This document shows positions 34,995-47,230 of a stretch of DNA of 64,000 bases, piece by piece (position 1 is the stretch's first letter; the number at the start of each line of letters is the position of its first letter). This DNA is from Strongylocentrotus droebachiensis (lineage: Eukaryota > Echinodermata > Echinoidea > Camarodonta > Strongylocentrotidae): contig JAVYIG010000416.1 in assembly GCA_035222895.1 (NCBI GenBank), positions 363,001 through 427,000 of the forward strand, written 5' to 3'. The notes under the pieces were generated by a model that saw only the letters and a list, made by a program, of their open reading frames with translations, did no database searches and had not been told where the DNA came from. Made by a program: the position numbers and the translations under genes.

Positions 34995-36966
34995 TACATG
35001 CATATATATAAAAATTAAAACAGTTAAAATAAAAGTCCTTGAGAGTTCATTTCTGAATTTAACGGTTTTAATTTATTCCAATAGTAAATTCAAAATTACA
35101 AACAAGTGCACAAACTAAATACAAACAATGCGTACAAGCTTATAGCGCTAAAATGGCGTGTTGCCTGGTAACGGAATTATCATATTATTGTTACATCTTA
35201 GTCAGAATCATGTCATGTCAAGCTTTATCTCCACTTCTATTTCATTATACACGCGATGAGTTTTTTTTTCTTCTCCAAAGCTGTTTGAAAAACACATTAT
35301 GTAATGATTTTGAAAGATTTTCATTGACTCTATCGACCCCCTCTCGGGGTATGAGAATACAAACATATAGTATCAATATAAAAGTATCGATAAACATGTG
35401 ATAGTATGAACAAATAATGATGAAACCCAAATTAAATCCTAGCTATCCTTATAGGATTACAAGTCACGTTGACTTTGAGCGTTAGATACTTAGTAAGTTA
35501 TATATTGACCATTAAGTTGACATACTGTGAATTAAGTTAACACGTGACGTACTCCAACAATTATTGTCATGCTGATCAGGAATGTGTTTAATGATTAATA
35601 TTTAATCTGCGGTGCTAAACATAAGCATGCACTGTAGTATATGATTAACTTAGTAAATCCTCATCCCATGTAATATCGGTGTTCTCTAACCACTCTTATT
35701 GAGTTCCTTTGATGTAAAAACGAATCTATTCCGGAGAATAATATTGGATGATCGACTTAAAGCAGCTTTGATAAGCTCGCAATGACTGATACACAGTTAG
35801 ATACCATTCTTAGAATTCTCTCCTACACTAAATACTGATACAAACTGTGCGATAAATGATAACAATTTAGATCTCTGTTGAGATATGTTAATCCCCAAGT
35901 ATGTATCATAATGACTGTATTAAGCGCTTGCGAAATTAAAACCGTGCTCCTTGTGTATATCATTTGTAATGTTGGGACTTGGGAACTCTATATTTTTACT
36001 ACATATTTTAAGACTGCATCTCGTCGGAACTCTGTTCTTCTTAATATATTGTTATATATATAGTTAACAACTAAATTATTCATACCCTTACCAAGATTTC
36101 ATTTTTGTTATTTTCCCGACAATAATGTTTCTTGAGAATTTGATCTAAAAGCATTCAAAAAAGACCCACATTCAATCAGTCCATCTTTCACTCTTCAGTA
36201 ACGAAAAACACACATAAAAACTACAATGGGCATGAATAACTTAGTTATTAACTGTATAAAAATAGGCTATATATATTTCTTTAGCAATAATGATAGGCCT
36301 CATAGTAGTTGCACTGGTTAGAAAGTGCTTAGAGATGCCATCCGTGGGTCATTGTTAGAGTGAAATAAGGATTAATTTATATACACAACCATTAATTGGG
36401 GCCTACATTATAATAGAAGCTTTGCTTTTTAGTAGATCCCCCACTTTATTTAGCTTTTTCAATGTATTTATCATACTTATGATTGTATCTTTTGTCATAA
36501 CTATTACCATGTATATTATGTTCCTATATTGTATGTTTAGTTATAATTATTACCATGTACATTATGTTCAATTATGATATTTTTGATAAAGTGGAAACAA
36601 ATAAACTTGAAATGAACTTGAAACTTAAATATCATGAGATTTTTTTTATCTTAAAACATTAACAAAGGGATTTACAACGATGGAACCTGATTAATACACT
36701 GGTCCATTATTCCGCCACCTACTAAGGCAACTCCCTTGATGGACCTAGCTGACTGCAAAATCGTTATAATGGTCATAACATTATACTTTTTTAACTTACT
36801 GTTTTCTAGTCGCTAAGATATGAGAACAGTTGCATGAAACGAAATCTTATACAAAAATAATAAATGCAGCTGGAAGCTTGCGAAAATGTATAAAACACTG
36901 CCGTGCAGAATTATTGTAGTCGAGGATAGATAATTATGTGGTATACAACCTGACAACACATTGTTG

Positions 36967-37773
36967 TTAAACTTTTTGCTTCTCAGGTCGTTTAACATAC
37001 GAATCATAAAAGAATCGCAGAAAGAAATACAAAAAGCTCACATACAGGATCATAGTCCAGAAAATGTTTGTCAAATTTGTGTCGCAGTGCCTTCCCGCCC
37101 AAAGCTCGAAGGATGCATATATAGTCACACCGATTGAGATGACAAACTGGATGAGCTGCATGGCAGTGATTGCGACCTTGATATGGCGCGGCTTCTGGAC
37201 GACTTTGGCGGCGCTCAGGGCGTAATACGTGTACATCACAAAGTGCACGGCGAAGTTCAAGGTGGCAAAATAGCGGCCTACCGACATGAAGTCGTTGTAT
37301 AAATACCAAGTGTAGATGAGCGTGGACACGTGATGATACCAATGAAGAAAGATAAGTTTCTGCTTGCGAAGGACGATGAAGATAGTGTCGCCGAGTTCGA
37401 GTACCTTGCTGAGTGCGAACAGCCACATCCACAGACCCACCTTTCCGTCGAAGAAGTTTGCGTCGCAGATGGTTGCGCGCCAACCGTCGTCGACGACGCA
37501 GCGTGCAAAGTCGTTCACAGTCACCAGCATCCCGATGAAGCTGAAGAGCGCGAAGCTGGCCGACCAGGCAACGAGGGGTCGGCGGAGATCAAAGGGTTTG
37601 ACACGAGCCGACATCAGACGTTTTCCTCCGAAGACGACGGCGATGTACATCACGGATATGAAGACTGATGTCCACCAGTACTGACGCAGCCATTGCCCAT
37701 GATGATTGGTATCAAACGTAGATCCTCCATTGAAATATAACTTTTCAACACCATTTTCAAGAATGGCACCGTT
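36967..37773 (-). CDS. ELOVL6-like: ELOVL6-like fatty-acid elongase, left copy, possibly frameshifted at N-terminus
   Basis: The coding exon matches the right-arm copy through the whole elongase body: K-x-x-E-LGDT, the HWYHH histidine box, NFAVHFVMYTYYA and T-x-x-Q-x-x-Q, ending KRPEKQKV. It differs by one residue in the body (DGK versus DGN). It lacks one T in the AAGTTATATTT run near 37735. As a result the ATG at about 37754 runs out of frame, and the elongase frame instead reads through KLYFNGG to a stop just upstream of an ATTAG acceptor-like site. Either this copy needs an upstream coding exon, or it is a one-base frameshift or consensus error. ELOVL enzymes condense malonyl-CoA with acyl-CoA in the endoplasmic reticulum; ELOVL6 types prefer C12-C16 saturated and monounsaturated acyl chains. 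Confidence 0.8.
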   Translation of the reverse strand, partial: NGAILENGVEKLYFNGGSTFDTNHHGQWLRQYWWTSVFISVMYIAVVFGGKRLMSARVKPFDLRRPLVAWSASFALFSFIGMLVTVNDFARCVVDDGWRATICDANFFDGKVGLWMWLFALSKVLELGDTIFIVLRKQKLIFLHWYHHVSTLIYTWYLYNDFMSVGRYFATLNFAVHFVMYTYYALSAAKVVQKPRHIKVAITAMQLIQFVISIGVTIYASFELWAGRHCDTNLTNIFWTMILYVSFLYFFLRFFYDSYVKRPEKQKV

Positions 37774-38149
37774 CTAATTATCCCAACAAAGAATAATTTT
37801 AGGATGAGAAGTACAGAAGCCCGCACATTTGAATTGTCGTAGACGTATATTCACACTCAATGTCTTAATGTATGCTGTACGTCACTCTGATGATTCTATC
37901 AATAGTGTCGAACTCACTTGTGGATCGTGGAGTGGCAGTGCTATGGAACTGAAGTCAATTAGTACCACCTTTGTTTGCTGAAGCTGAGCGTATACTATTT
38001 GTTGTTTGGCTTCGATGGATGGGGCTAATTAAGTTTGCTTATTGTCATAATTATCCCATATGCCCATCCTTCCCCCTTCCCGGCTTTTTATGAATGATTG
38101 ATAGAGCCATGGATGTTTGCTTTCATTTAGATTTGTGAACACGCACTCT

Positions 38150-38350
38150 CCATCTCTCTCTCTCTCTCTCTTTTCTCCCTCTCTCTCTCTCCTTCCCCTC
38201 CCCTATATTAACTCCCTCCCCCCCCCCTCTCTCTCTCTTTCTTTCTTCTCTCTTTCTGTATGTGCACGTGTGTGAGTGAGCATGCGTGTGTGTGTGTGTG
38301 TGTGTGTGTGTCTCTCTATTCCCCCCTCTCTCTCCCTCCCTCCCTCTCAC
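38150..38350. repeat. (CT)n/(GT)n simple repeats flanking the axis, left arm
   Basis: Long CT-rich tract with an internal (GT)n at about 38286-38313. The mirror is 39190-39420, with different repeat lengths. All readings across it are compositional. Confidence 0.9.
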
Positions 38351-38607
38351 TCTATGTCGGTGGACTCTTTTCCCAACACATCCTATTAATAATGAATGTG
38401 CAATCCCTGAATTCTTCAAAAAGAATTGACATCTTATATCTTTATTTCCATCTCGCATACACTTTTACAGGACAGAAATTCAGATGTAGGCCTATAAAGA
38501 GTTTGTAGAATACATAGATATAAGAAGGGCGAAAATCACCAAATCCATGAACAGCAGAAACATGATAGGCCTAATACATTCATAAGCTGATGATGCCTTT
38601 TCCATGC

Positions 38608-38807
38608 NNNNNNNNNNNNNNNNNNNNNNNNNNNNNNNNNNNNNNNNNNNNNNNNNNNNNNNNNNNNNNNNNNNNNNNNNNNNNNNNNNNNNNNNNNNNN
38701 NNNNNNNNNNNNNNNNNNNNNNNNNNNNNNNNNNNNNNNNNNNNNNNNNNNNNNNNNNNNNNNNNNNNNNNNNNNNNNNNNNNNNNNNNNNNNNNNNNNN
38801 NNNNNNN
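38608..38807. other. Assembly gap of exactly 200 N
   Basis: A run of 200 Ns adjoining the symmetry axis of the inverted duplication. The base before it (38607) pairs with 38949 on the far side, leaving 38808-38948 (141 bp) as the only unpaired sequence in the spacer. A round 200 suggests a placeholder or scaffold join rather than a measured gap. Confidence 0.98.
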
Positions 38808-39249
38808 GGATTAACATGTTGCAATCACCAATGTCAATACACGGCTGGTTTATAATTATAAACATCAACAACAACCAATCAACTAACCACCAACAAACAA
38901 TAACTAACTAATTACACGACAACGCCATAATGACTGACTTAGAAAATTGCATGGAAGAGGCATCATCAGCTTATGAATGTATTAGGCCTATCATGTTTCT
39001 GCTGTTCATGGATTTGGTGATTTTCGCCCTTCTTATATCTATGTATTCTACAAACTCTTTATAGGCCTACATCTGAATTTCTGTCCTGTAAAAGTGTATG
39101 CGAGATGGAAATAAGATATAAGATGTCAATTCTTTTTGAAGAATTCAGGGATTGCTCATTCATTATTAATAGGATGTGTTGGGAAAAGAGTCCACCGACA
39201 TAGAGTGAGAGGGAGGGAGGGAGAGAGGGGGGAATGGAGAGAGAGAGAC

Positions 39250-39285
<36 letters not shown>

Positions 39286-39787
39286 ATGCTGACTCACACA
39301 CGTGCACATACAGAGAGAGAGAAAGAAAGAAAGAGAGAGAGAGGGGGGAGGGAGTTAATATAGGGGAGGGGAAGGAGAGAGAGAGGGAGAAAAGAGAGAG
39401 AGAGAGAGAGATGGAGAGTGCGTGTTCACAAATCTAAATGAAAGCAAACATCCATGGCTCTATCAATCATTCATAAAAAGCCGGGAAGGGGGAAGGATGG
39501 GCATATGGGATAATTATGACAATAAGCAAACTTAGCCCCATCCATCGAAGCCAAACAACAAATAGTATACGCTCAGCTTCAGCAAACAAAGGTGGTACTA
39601 ATTGACTTCAAGTTCCATAGCACTGCCACTCCACGATCCACAAGTGAGTTCGACCACTATTGATAGAATCATCAGAGTGACGTACAGCATACATGAAGAC
39701 ATTGAGTGTGAATATACGTCTACGACAATTCAAATGTGCGGGCTTCTGTACTTCTCATCCTAAAATTATTCTTTGTTGGATAATTAG

Positions 39788-40595
39788 AACGGTGCCATTC
39801 TTGAAAATGGTGTTGAAAAGTTTATATTTCAATGGAGGATCTACGTTTGATACCAATCATCATGGGCAATGGCTGCGTCAGTACTGGTGGACATCAGTCT
39901 TCATATCCGTGATGTACATCGCCGTCGTCTTCGGAGGAAAACGTCTGATGTCGGCTCGTGTCAAACCCTTTGATCTCCGCCGACCCCTCGTTGCCTGGTC
40001 GGCCAGCTTCGCGCTCTTCAGCTTCATCGGGATGCTGGTGACTGTGAACGACTTTGCACGCTGCGTCGTCGACGACGGTTGGCGCGCAACCATCTGCGAC
40101 GCAAACTTCTTCGACGGAAACGTGGGTCTGTGGATGTGGCTGTTCGCACTCAGCAAGGTACTCGAACTCGGCGACACTATCTTCATCGTCCTTCGCAAGC
40201 AGAAACTTATCTTTCTTCATTGGTATCATCACGTGTCCACGCTCATCTACACTTGGTATTTATACAACGACTTCATGTCGGTAGGCCGCTATTTTGCCAC
40301 CTTGAACTTCGCCGTGCACTTTGTGATGTACACGTATTACGCCCTGAGCGCCGCCAAAGTCGTCCAGAAGCCGCGCCATATCAAGGTCGCAATCACTGCC
40401 ATGCAGCTCATCCAGTTTGTCATCTCAATCGGTGTGACTATATATGCATCCTTCGAGCTTTGGGCGGGAAGGCACTGCGACACAAATTTGACAAACATTT
40501 TCTGGACAATGATCCTGTATGTGAGCTTTTTGTATTTCTTTCTGCGATTCTTTTATGATTCGTATGTTAAACGACCTGAGAAGCAAAAAGTTTAA
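39788..40595 (+). CDS. ELOVL6-like: ELOVL6-like very-long-chain fatty-acid elongase, right copy
   Basis: Starting at ATG 39807 (context GAAAATGG, a good Kozak match) the exon encodes 262 aa, close to the roughly 265 aa of ELOVL6. Motifs: K117-x-x-E120-LGD123-T, the catalytic histidine box H138-W-Y-H-H142, N167-x3-H171-xx-MY-x-YY, and T197-x-x-Q200-x-x-Q203. Several hydrophobic segments fit a multi-span ER membrane protein. It would catalyse the condensation step of acyl-CoA elongation. A 144-bp 5' UTR intron is possible (donor CCACAA|GTGAGT at 39644, acceptor ATTAG at 39787). Compared with the left copy it has one extra T (near 39824), which is what puts this ATG in frame. The left frame instead reads ENGVEKLYFNGG, which also looks protein-like, so the true N-terminus is unsettled. 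The body has no introns, which may mean retrocopy origin. Confidence 0.85.
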
Positions 40596-41504
40596 CAACA
40601 ATGTGTTGTCAGGTTGTATACCACATAATTATCTATCCTCGACTACAATAATTCTGCAGGGCAGTGTTTTATACATTTTCGCAAGCTTCCAGCTGCATTT
40701 ATTATTTTTATATAAGATTTCGTTTCATGCAACTGTTCTCATATCTTAGCGACTAGAAAACAGTAAGTTAAAAAAGTATAATGTTATGACCATTATAACG
40801 ATTTTGCAGTCAGCTAGGTCCATCAAGGGAGTTGCCTGTAGGTGGCGGAATAATGGACCAGTGTATTAATCAGGTTCCATCGTTGTAAATCCTTTGTTAA
40901 TGTTTTAAGATTAAAAAAATCTCATGATAATTAAGTTTCAAGTTCATTTCAAGTTTATTTGTTTCCACTTTATCAAAAATAACATAATTGAACATAATGT
41001 ACATGGTAATAATTATAACTAAACATACAATATAGGAACATAATATACATGGTAATATTTATGACAAATATACAATCATAAGTGTGAAAATACATTGAAA
41101 TAGCTAAATAAAGTGGGGGATCTACTAAAAGGAAAACTTCTATTATATGTAGGTCCCAATTAATGGTTGTGTATATAATTAATGCTTATTTCACTCTAAC
41201 AATGACCCACGGATGGCATCTCAAAGCGCTTTCTATCCAGTGCAACTACTAGGATGAGGCCTATCATTATTGCTAAAGAAATATATATAGCCTATTTTTA
41301 TACAGTTAATAACTAAGTTATTCATGCCCATTGTAGTTTTGTGTGTGTTTTTCGTTCCTGAAGAGTGAAAGATGGGACTGATTGAATGTGGGTCTTTTTT
41401 GAATACTTTTAGATATGTAAACTCTCATATTTCAGATTCTCAAGAAAGATTATTATCGGGAAAATAACAAACATGAAATCTTGGTAAGGGTATGAATTTA
41501 TTCC

Positions 41505-41640
41505 TTGAAACGCAGCGCGCGTAACAGCTGCACTGCTAAAGCCAGGGTAATTATGCTGCATTGTTGTAGAGCGCTTAGAGACTTCTGATAAAGTAAGTGT
41601 TAGGCGCTATATAAGCAAATATAATTATTATTATTAATAA
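41505..41640 (+). mobile_element. SINE/LINE tail insertion, right arm only
   Basis: Contains AGAGCGCTTAGAGACTTCTG, then AGGCGCTATATAAGC and an (ATT)n tail. The left arm at about 36070-36090 has the flanks joined (CTAAATTATTCATACCC), so this is a filled/empty pair. Confidence 0.75.
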
Positions 41641-42767
41641 TTTAGTTGTTAACTGTATATATCTCACAATTATATTAAGAAGAACATAGTTCCGACGAGA
41701 TGCAGTCTTAAAATATAGAGTTTCCAACATTACATAGGATATACACAAGGAGCATGGTTTTAATTTCACAAGCGCTTAATGTTGTGAACTCTATTTACTA
41801 CATAAACATACATTATGATACATACATATTATACTTAGGGATTAACATAATTATCTCAACAGAGATCTAAATTGTTATCATTTATCGCAGAGTTTTTATC
41901 AGTACTTAGCGTTAGGAGAGAATGCTTATTTTAGAATGGTATCTAGTTGTGTATCAGTCTTTGCAAGCTTATCAACACTGCTTTAAGTCGATCATCCAAT
42001 ATTATTCTCCAGAATAGATTCGTTTCTACATCAAAGAAACTTAATAAGAGTGATTAGAGAACACCGATATTGGGATGAGGATTTACTAAGTTAATCATAT
42101 ACTACAGTGCATGCTTATTTTTAGCACCGCAAATGAAATATTAATCATTAAACGCATTCCTAATCAGCATGGTCATTGTTGAAGTACGTCACGTCTAAAC
42201 TTAATTCACAGTAAGCGAACTTAACGGTCTATATATAACTTACTATCTCTCTAACGCTCGAAGCCAACATGACTTGTAAGCCTATAAGGTAGGATTAACT
42301 TTGGGTTCTATCATTACATAATTTAAACAAAAAACAGTTTTGCTGATATAACAAACTCATTAAGTGTATAATGAAGTTGTAATGGAGATATAGCTTGACA
42401 TGACATGATTTTGACTACGATGTAACAATACGTAAAATGATAATTTCGTTGCCAAGCAATGCGCCATTTTAGCGGAATATCCTTGTACGCATTGCTTGTT
42501 GTTTGTATATAGTTTGTTGCAGTTGCTTGTACTATGTAATTTTGAATTTACTATCTGACGGAATAAATTGAAACCGGTAATAGTGAAGAAACGAACTCTC
42601 AAGGACTTTTATTTCAACTGTTTTTAATTAATATATAATATTATCTATATATTCCTATATATATCTACATAATTATATCTACATATATTTTTTCCCCCTT
42701 GAAAACGGTTTCTCATTGAAACATGTACTTAAGGAACCTTTACATAAAGATCGCCTGCCTATATTAA

Positions 42768-42983
42768 TATTAACTCATCCAACCATATGAACTTTCGGAT
42801 CCAACCGGATACCCATTCAACACATGGGTGGAGAGTGGCAAATGTAGATCAATGTATTGCCAAAGGACATTAGTGCCGCGGCGGGACTTGAACTGACGGA
42901 ATAAATTGAAACCGGTGATCCACAGTCCAGTGACATATCCACCCGACCATGACACCTCTATTATAATTTTGTTTATACATGTA
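42768..42983 (-). mobile_element. tRNA-derived SINE, right arm only
   Basis: On the minus strand an A-box-like GGTCGGGTGGATATGTCACTGG and a B-box GTTCAAGTCCCGCC are followed by a body (CACTAATGTCCTTTGGC) ending near GGGTATCCGG. This is the same body type as 30925-31110. The left arm near 34990 lacks it. Confidence 0.65.
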
Positions 42984-43379
42984 CAGTGAAATCTGTCTAT
43001 AAAGACCACCTAAGGGAGGCAGGAAAAGTTGTCATATAGGCAGGTGGTCTTTAATATATGTACAGGCAGGGGCGTCGCTAGACCTTTTTCAGTGGGGGGT
43101 GTAGAGGCCAACGATTACCGACAAAACTAGCCACCAATTACCGACAAAATTAAATGTCCAATATCTACAAATTCAACCCTATAAACCTGGGGCCGAAGGC
43201 TAAATTGTTTTTCCTATGGACTATCTATAGTACTTGCATATGCGCAAAATGGTCATTTTCCTCGACGACATAAATATACGAATTATTTGTTCAATTTAGT
43301 CAGCATCATAGCTATATATTTTAATGCAGGCGCGGAGGTAGGATATTATTTTAGGGAGGGGCGGTAGTGAGCAAGAGAA

Positions 43380-46010
43380 TCACTTAACAGCGCGCTCATT
43401 AGGGGGGTGTGGGTGATAGGCCTCCCGCGCGAAGCGCGGAAGCTTAGACGTTTCCTTAAATTATTAGGAAAAGAAGACGATTAATTGTACCGTTTTCGAC
43501 TGTTAATCCTTGGCTGAATAAAGTTCCCCCCCCGCCTCCCGCGCGAAAGCTTTGACGTTTCATTAAATTATTACAAAAAAAGAAGACGATTTGCTGTACT
43601 GTTCTCGACTGTTTATCCTTGTCTGAATTCAGTCCCCCCCCCCCTCCTGCGCAAAGCGCGGAAGCTTTGACCTTTTTATTAAATTATGTCAAAAAGCAGA
43701 CGATTCGGTGTACTGTTCTCGACTCTTCATCCTTATCTGAATGAAGCTTCCCCCTTCCGCGCTTCGCGGAAGTTTTGACATTTCATTAAATTATTAGAGA
43801 AAGGAAGACGATTAATCGCTTCGTTTTCGAATCTTATTAAGCCCTATTCATCTGAATTCAGTTCCCCCCTCTCGCGCGAAGCGCGAAAGCTTTGACGTTT
43901 CCTCAAATTATTGGAGAAAGAACACGATTCGTCGTACCGTTTTCGACTCTAAATAAGCCCTATTAATTTTGTCTAAATTCAGTTTCCCCCTCTCGCGCAA
44001 AGCGCGGAAGCTTTGACGTTTCCTTAAATTATTAGAGAAAGAAGAAGCCTCGTTGTACCGTTCTCGACTCGTCAAATGAAGTTTTCCCCTTCCGCGCGAA
44101 GCGCAGAATTTTGGCGTTTCATCACAATATAGAGAAAGGAAGACGATTCCTCTTACCGTTTTCGAATCTTATTAAGCCCTATTTGTCTTAATTCAGTTTC
44201 CCATTCCCGCGCGAAGCGCGGAAGCTTTGACATTTCCTTAAATTATTAGAGAAAGAACACGATTCGTCGTACCGTTTTCGACTCTAAATAAGCCCTATTA
44301 ATTTTGTCTAAATTCAGTTTCCCCCTCTCGCGCAAAGCGCGGAAGCTTTGATGTTTCCTTAAATTATTAGAGAAAGAAGACGATTCGTTGTACCGTTCTC
44401 GACCCGTCTAAATGAAGTTTTCCCCTTCTGCGCGAAGCGCGGAATTTTTGGCGTTTCATTACAATATAGCTAGAGAAAGGAAGACGATTCCTCTTACCGT
44501 TTTCGAATGTTATTAAGCCCTATTCATCTGAATTCAGTTTCCTCCTCTTGCGCGAAGCGCGGAATTTTTGGCGTTTCATTACAATATAGCTAGAGAAAGG
44601 AAGACGATTCCTCTTACCGTTTTCGAATGTTATTAAGCCCTATTCATCTGAATTCAGTTTCCCCCTCTCGCGCAAAGCGCGGAAGCTTTGACGTTTCCTT
44701 AAATTATTAGAGAAAGAAGAAGCCTCGTTGTACCGTTCTCGACTCGTCAAAATGAAGTTTTCCCCTTCCGCGCGAAGCGCAGAATTTTTGGCGTTTCATC
44801 ACAATATAGAGAAAGGAAGACGATTCCTCTTACCGTTTTCGAATCTTATTAAGCCCTATTTGTCTTAATTCAGTTTCCCATTCCCGCGCGAAGCGCGGAA
44901 GCTTTGACATTTCCTTAAATTATTAGAGAAAGAACACGATTCGTCGTACTGTTTTCGACTCTAAATAAGCCCTATTAATTTTGTCTAAATTCAGTTTCCC
45001 CCTCTCGCGCAAAGCGCGGAAGCTTTGATGTTTCCTTAAATTATTAGAGAAAGAAGACGATTCGTTGTACCGTTCTCGACCCGTCTAAATGAAGTTTTCC
45101 CCTTCTGCGCGAAGCGCGGAATTTTTGGCGTTTCATTACAATATAGCTAGAGAAAGGAAGACGATTCCTCTTACCGTTTTCGAATGTTATTAAGCCCTAT
45201 TCATCTGAATTCAGTTTCCTCCTCTTGCGCGAAGCGCGGAATTTTTGGCGTTCATTACAATATAGCTAGAGAAAGGAAGACGATTCCTCTTACCGTTTTC
45301 GAATGTTATTAAGCCCTATTCATCTGAATTCAGTTTCCTCCTCTTGCGCGAAGCGCGAAAGCTTTGACGTTTCCTCAAATTATTAGAGAAAGAACACGTT
45401 TCGTTGTAACGTTTTCGACTTTTAATAAGCCCTATTTGTCTTAATTCAGTTTCCCATTCTCGCGCGAAGCGCGGAAGCTTTGACGTTTCCTTAAATTATT
45501 AGAGAAAGAACACGTTTCGTTGTACCGTTTTCGACTTTTAATAAGCCCTATTTGTCTTAATTCAGTTTTCCATTCTTGCGCGAAGCGCGGAATTTTTGGC
45601 GTTTCATCACAATATAAAGAAAGGAAGACGATTCGTTTTACCGTTCTCGACTCATCTTAATGAAGTTGTCCCCTTCCGCGCAAAGCGCGGAATTTTTGGC
45701 GTTTCATTACAATATAGCTAGAGAAAGGAAGACGATTCCTCTTACCGTTTTCGAATCTTATTAAGCCCTATTCATCTGAATTCAGTTTCCCCCTCTCGCG
45801 CGAAGCGCGGAAGCTTTGACGTTTCCTTAAATTATTAGAGAAAGAAGACGTTTCGTTGTACCGTTTTCGACTTTTAATAAGCCCTATTTGTCTTAATTCA
45901 GTTTCCCATTCTCGCGCGAAGCGCGGATTTTTTGGCGTTTCATCAAAATATAAAGAAAGGAAGACGATTCGTCGTACCGTTGTTTACTCTTAAATCTTGT
46001 TTGAATTTAG
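43380..46010. repeat. About 23 units of hairpin satellite with higher-order structure
   Basis: Units of about 100-120 bp, the reverse complement of the satellite at 4040-5330: GCGCGAAGCGCGG, AAGCTTTGACGTTTC, TTAAATTATTAGAGAAAG, AAGACGATTCGT, GTACCGTTTTCGACT, AATTCAGTTTCCCC. About 44000-44560 is repeated almost exactly at about 44670-45230, giving a higher-order block of roughly six units (about 670 bp). Confidence 0.85.
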
Positions 46011-46304
46011 TTTCCCCGAAAATTTTAAACCTCTGATTTCTTTAGCTGATATTATAGGAAAAGTGAAACTTCGAGAAAATACAAGTATTGTAGTTGTAGT
46101 CACTCTCGAAGTCGTCACAGCGGATAAGAAGTCGCAGTACGTAGGGAAAAAACTTGTCGGCCGACCGACAATATACATCTCACCGACTTCAAACTTCTGC
46201 ATTGATATAGTACACGAGGATCGAGCAAGATACCGACACAGCTGACCCGACACAGCAACATATTTACCGTGTCTTTCTTGTTCCCTCGACGTGACGACTC
46301 CACC

Positions 46305-46625
46305 CAACAACCCCCTTCTCTCTTTTACTCCCACTCCTCCTCTCTCAGACTCTTACCTCCCCTCTCTCTCCTCTCTTTCATCCCCGTTTTTGTTTGTTTC
46401 CCTTTCACTTTTTTCTTCTTTTTTTCTTTTCTTTCTTTTCTTTCTTTTCCTTCATTCCTCTCCTCCCTCTTTTTCTTTTTTCTCTTTCTTTCTTCTCTTT
46501 TCTTTCCTTTCTTTTCCTTTCTTTCCTCTCTTTTCCTTTCTTTCTTTTCTTTTCTTTCCTTTTCCCTCTCTTTTTTTCCCTCTCTTTTTTTCCCTCTCTT
46601 TTTTTCCCCTCCCCTTTTCTCTTTT
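46305..46625. repeat. Polypyrimidine tract
   Basis: About 320 bp of almost pure C/T on the plus strand. It produces long compositional readings on both strands (F/S/L-rich and K/E/R-rich), none of which is a gene. Confidence 0.9.
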
Positions 46626-46899
46626 TCCCGACGGCAGCGCAACTTTACCGACAATATCCTGACAGGTGTGGGGGGGGGGGGGGGGGGGGGGTGTCGCACC
46701 CCCCACACCCCCCCCTTTGGCGACGCCCTGTGTACAGGTTCCTTAAGTACATGTTTCAATGAGAAACCGTTTTCAAGGGAAACAAACAATGCGGTCTTTG
46801 TAAACAGGTGGTCACTAAAGCAAGTTTGACTGTATATTGAAATTGGTTCAGTATAAATACGTCAGAGGAAAAATGCAGGAGATAAGAATTTCAGAGGTA

Positions 46900-47230
46900 T
46901 TTTTAAAAAGGTTTTTAGGCATTTAATTACGGTCAGATGAGCATCCAGGGGCAAAGCCCGGCGGGGATCCAGGGGGCGGAGCCACCGGAAGCTCAGTGGT
47001 TTAAGGCATTTAATTACGTTCAGATGGGCATATTTTGATACCTTATTTGTGACACAGGTCACTAATTGGCGTGGGGCTAGGGGCCCGCCTAATTAGGGCC
47101 CCTGGTACCGTTTATGGGCAAAGACTCGGTGGGGGTCTCGGGTGCGTAGTCCAGGAAGCTCAGTGTTTTTAGGCATTTGATTACAGTCCGATGAGCATAT
47201 TTTGATACCTTATTTGTGACACTGGCAGGT
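46900..47230. repeat. CTGACCGTAATTAAATGCC repeat, right-arm copy (complement)
   Basis: Three units on the complement. This is the mirror of 34590-34740, with one extra unit. Confidence 0.7.

Larger units (their letters stand above)
18335..38607. repeat. Left arm of a giant inverted duplication
   Basis: Reverse complements of this region match 38949-63345 in mirror order: 18340-18550 with 63147-63345, 19930-20640 with 62530-63123, exon 2 of the sulfotransferase-like gene with 56856-57495, 28700-30240 with 51430-52950, and the elongase with 39788-40595. The arms differ in length (about 20.3 versus 24.4 kb) because of arm-specific insertions. Outside 18335 and 63345 I see no further match. Confidence 0.9.
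43067..46730. mobile_element. 3.7 kb non-autonomous hAT-like element filled with satellite
   Basis: Ends CAGGGGCGTCGCTAG and, inverted, CAGGGCGTCGCCAAAG. There is an exact 8-bp duplication TGTACAGG (43059-43066 and 46731-46738). The left arm at 34913-34922 holds the uninterrupted target. The interior is mostly the satellite at 43380-46010, then a short AT-rich segment and a polypyrimidine tract (46305-46625) before a G run. No transposase is present. Confidence 0.85.
42984..46832. mobile_element. Tc1/mariner-like MITE split by the hAT-like insertion
   Basis: 42984-43066 and 46731-46832 together make the mirror of the intact MITE at 34821-34994: CAGTGAAATCTG at one end, CAAGTTTGACTG with TA at the other, and the AAAGACCACC interior. 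Confidence 0.7.

Noticed and set aside
37004..37684. Other-frame readings of 76-159 codons over the elongase (and their mirrors at 39878-40558)
   Set aside because: Shadows of the real elongase frame, which alone carries the HWYHH and KxxELGDT motifs.
38492..38874. Readings made of X residues across the gap
   Set aside because: They only span the 200-N run.
46269..46829. 186-codon F/S/L-rich reading and its lysine-rich complement
   Set aside because: Pure product of the polypyrimidine tract inside a hAT-like element.
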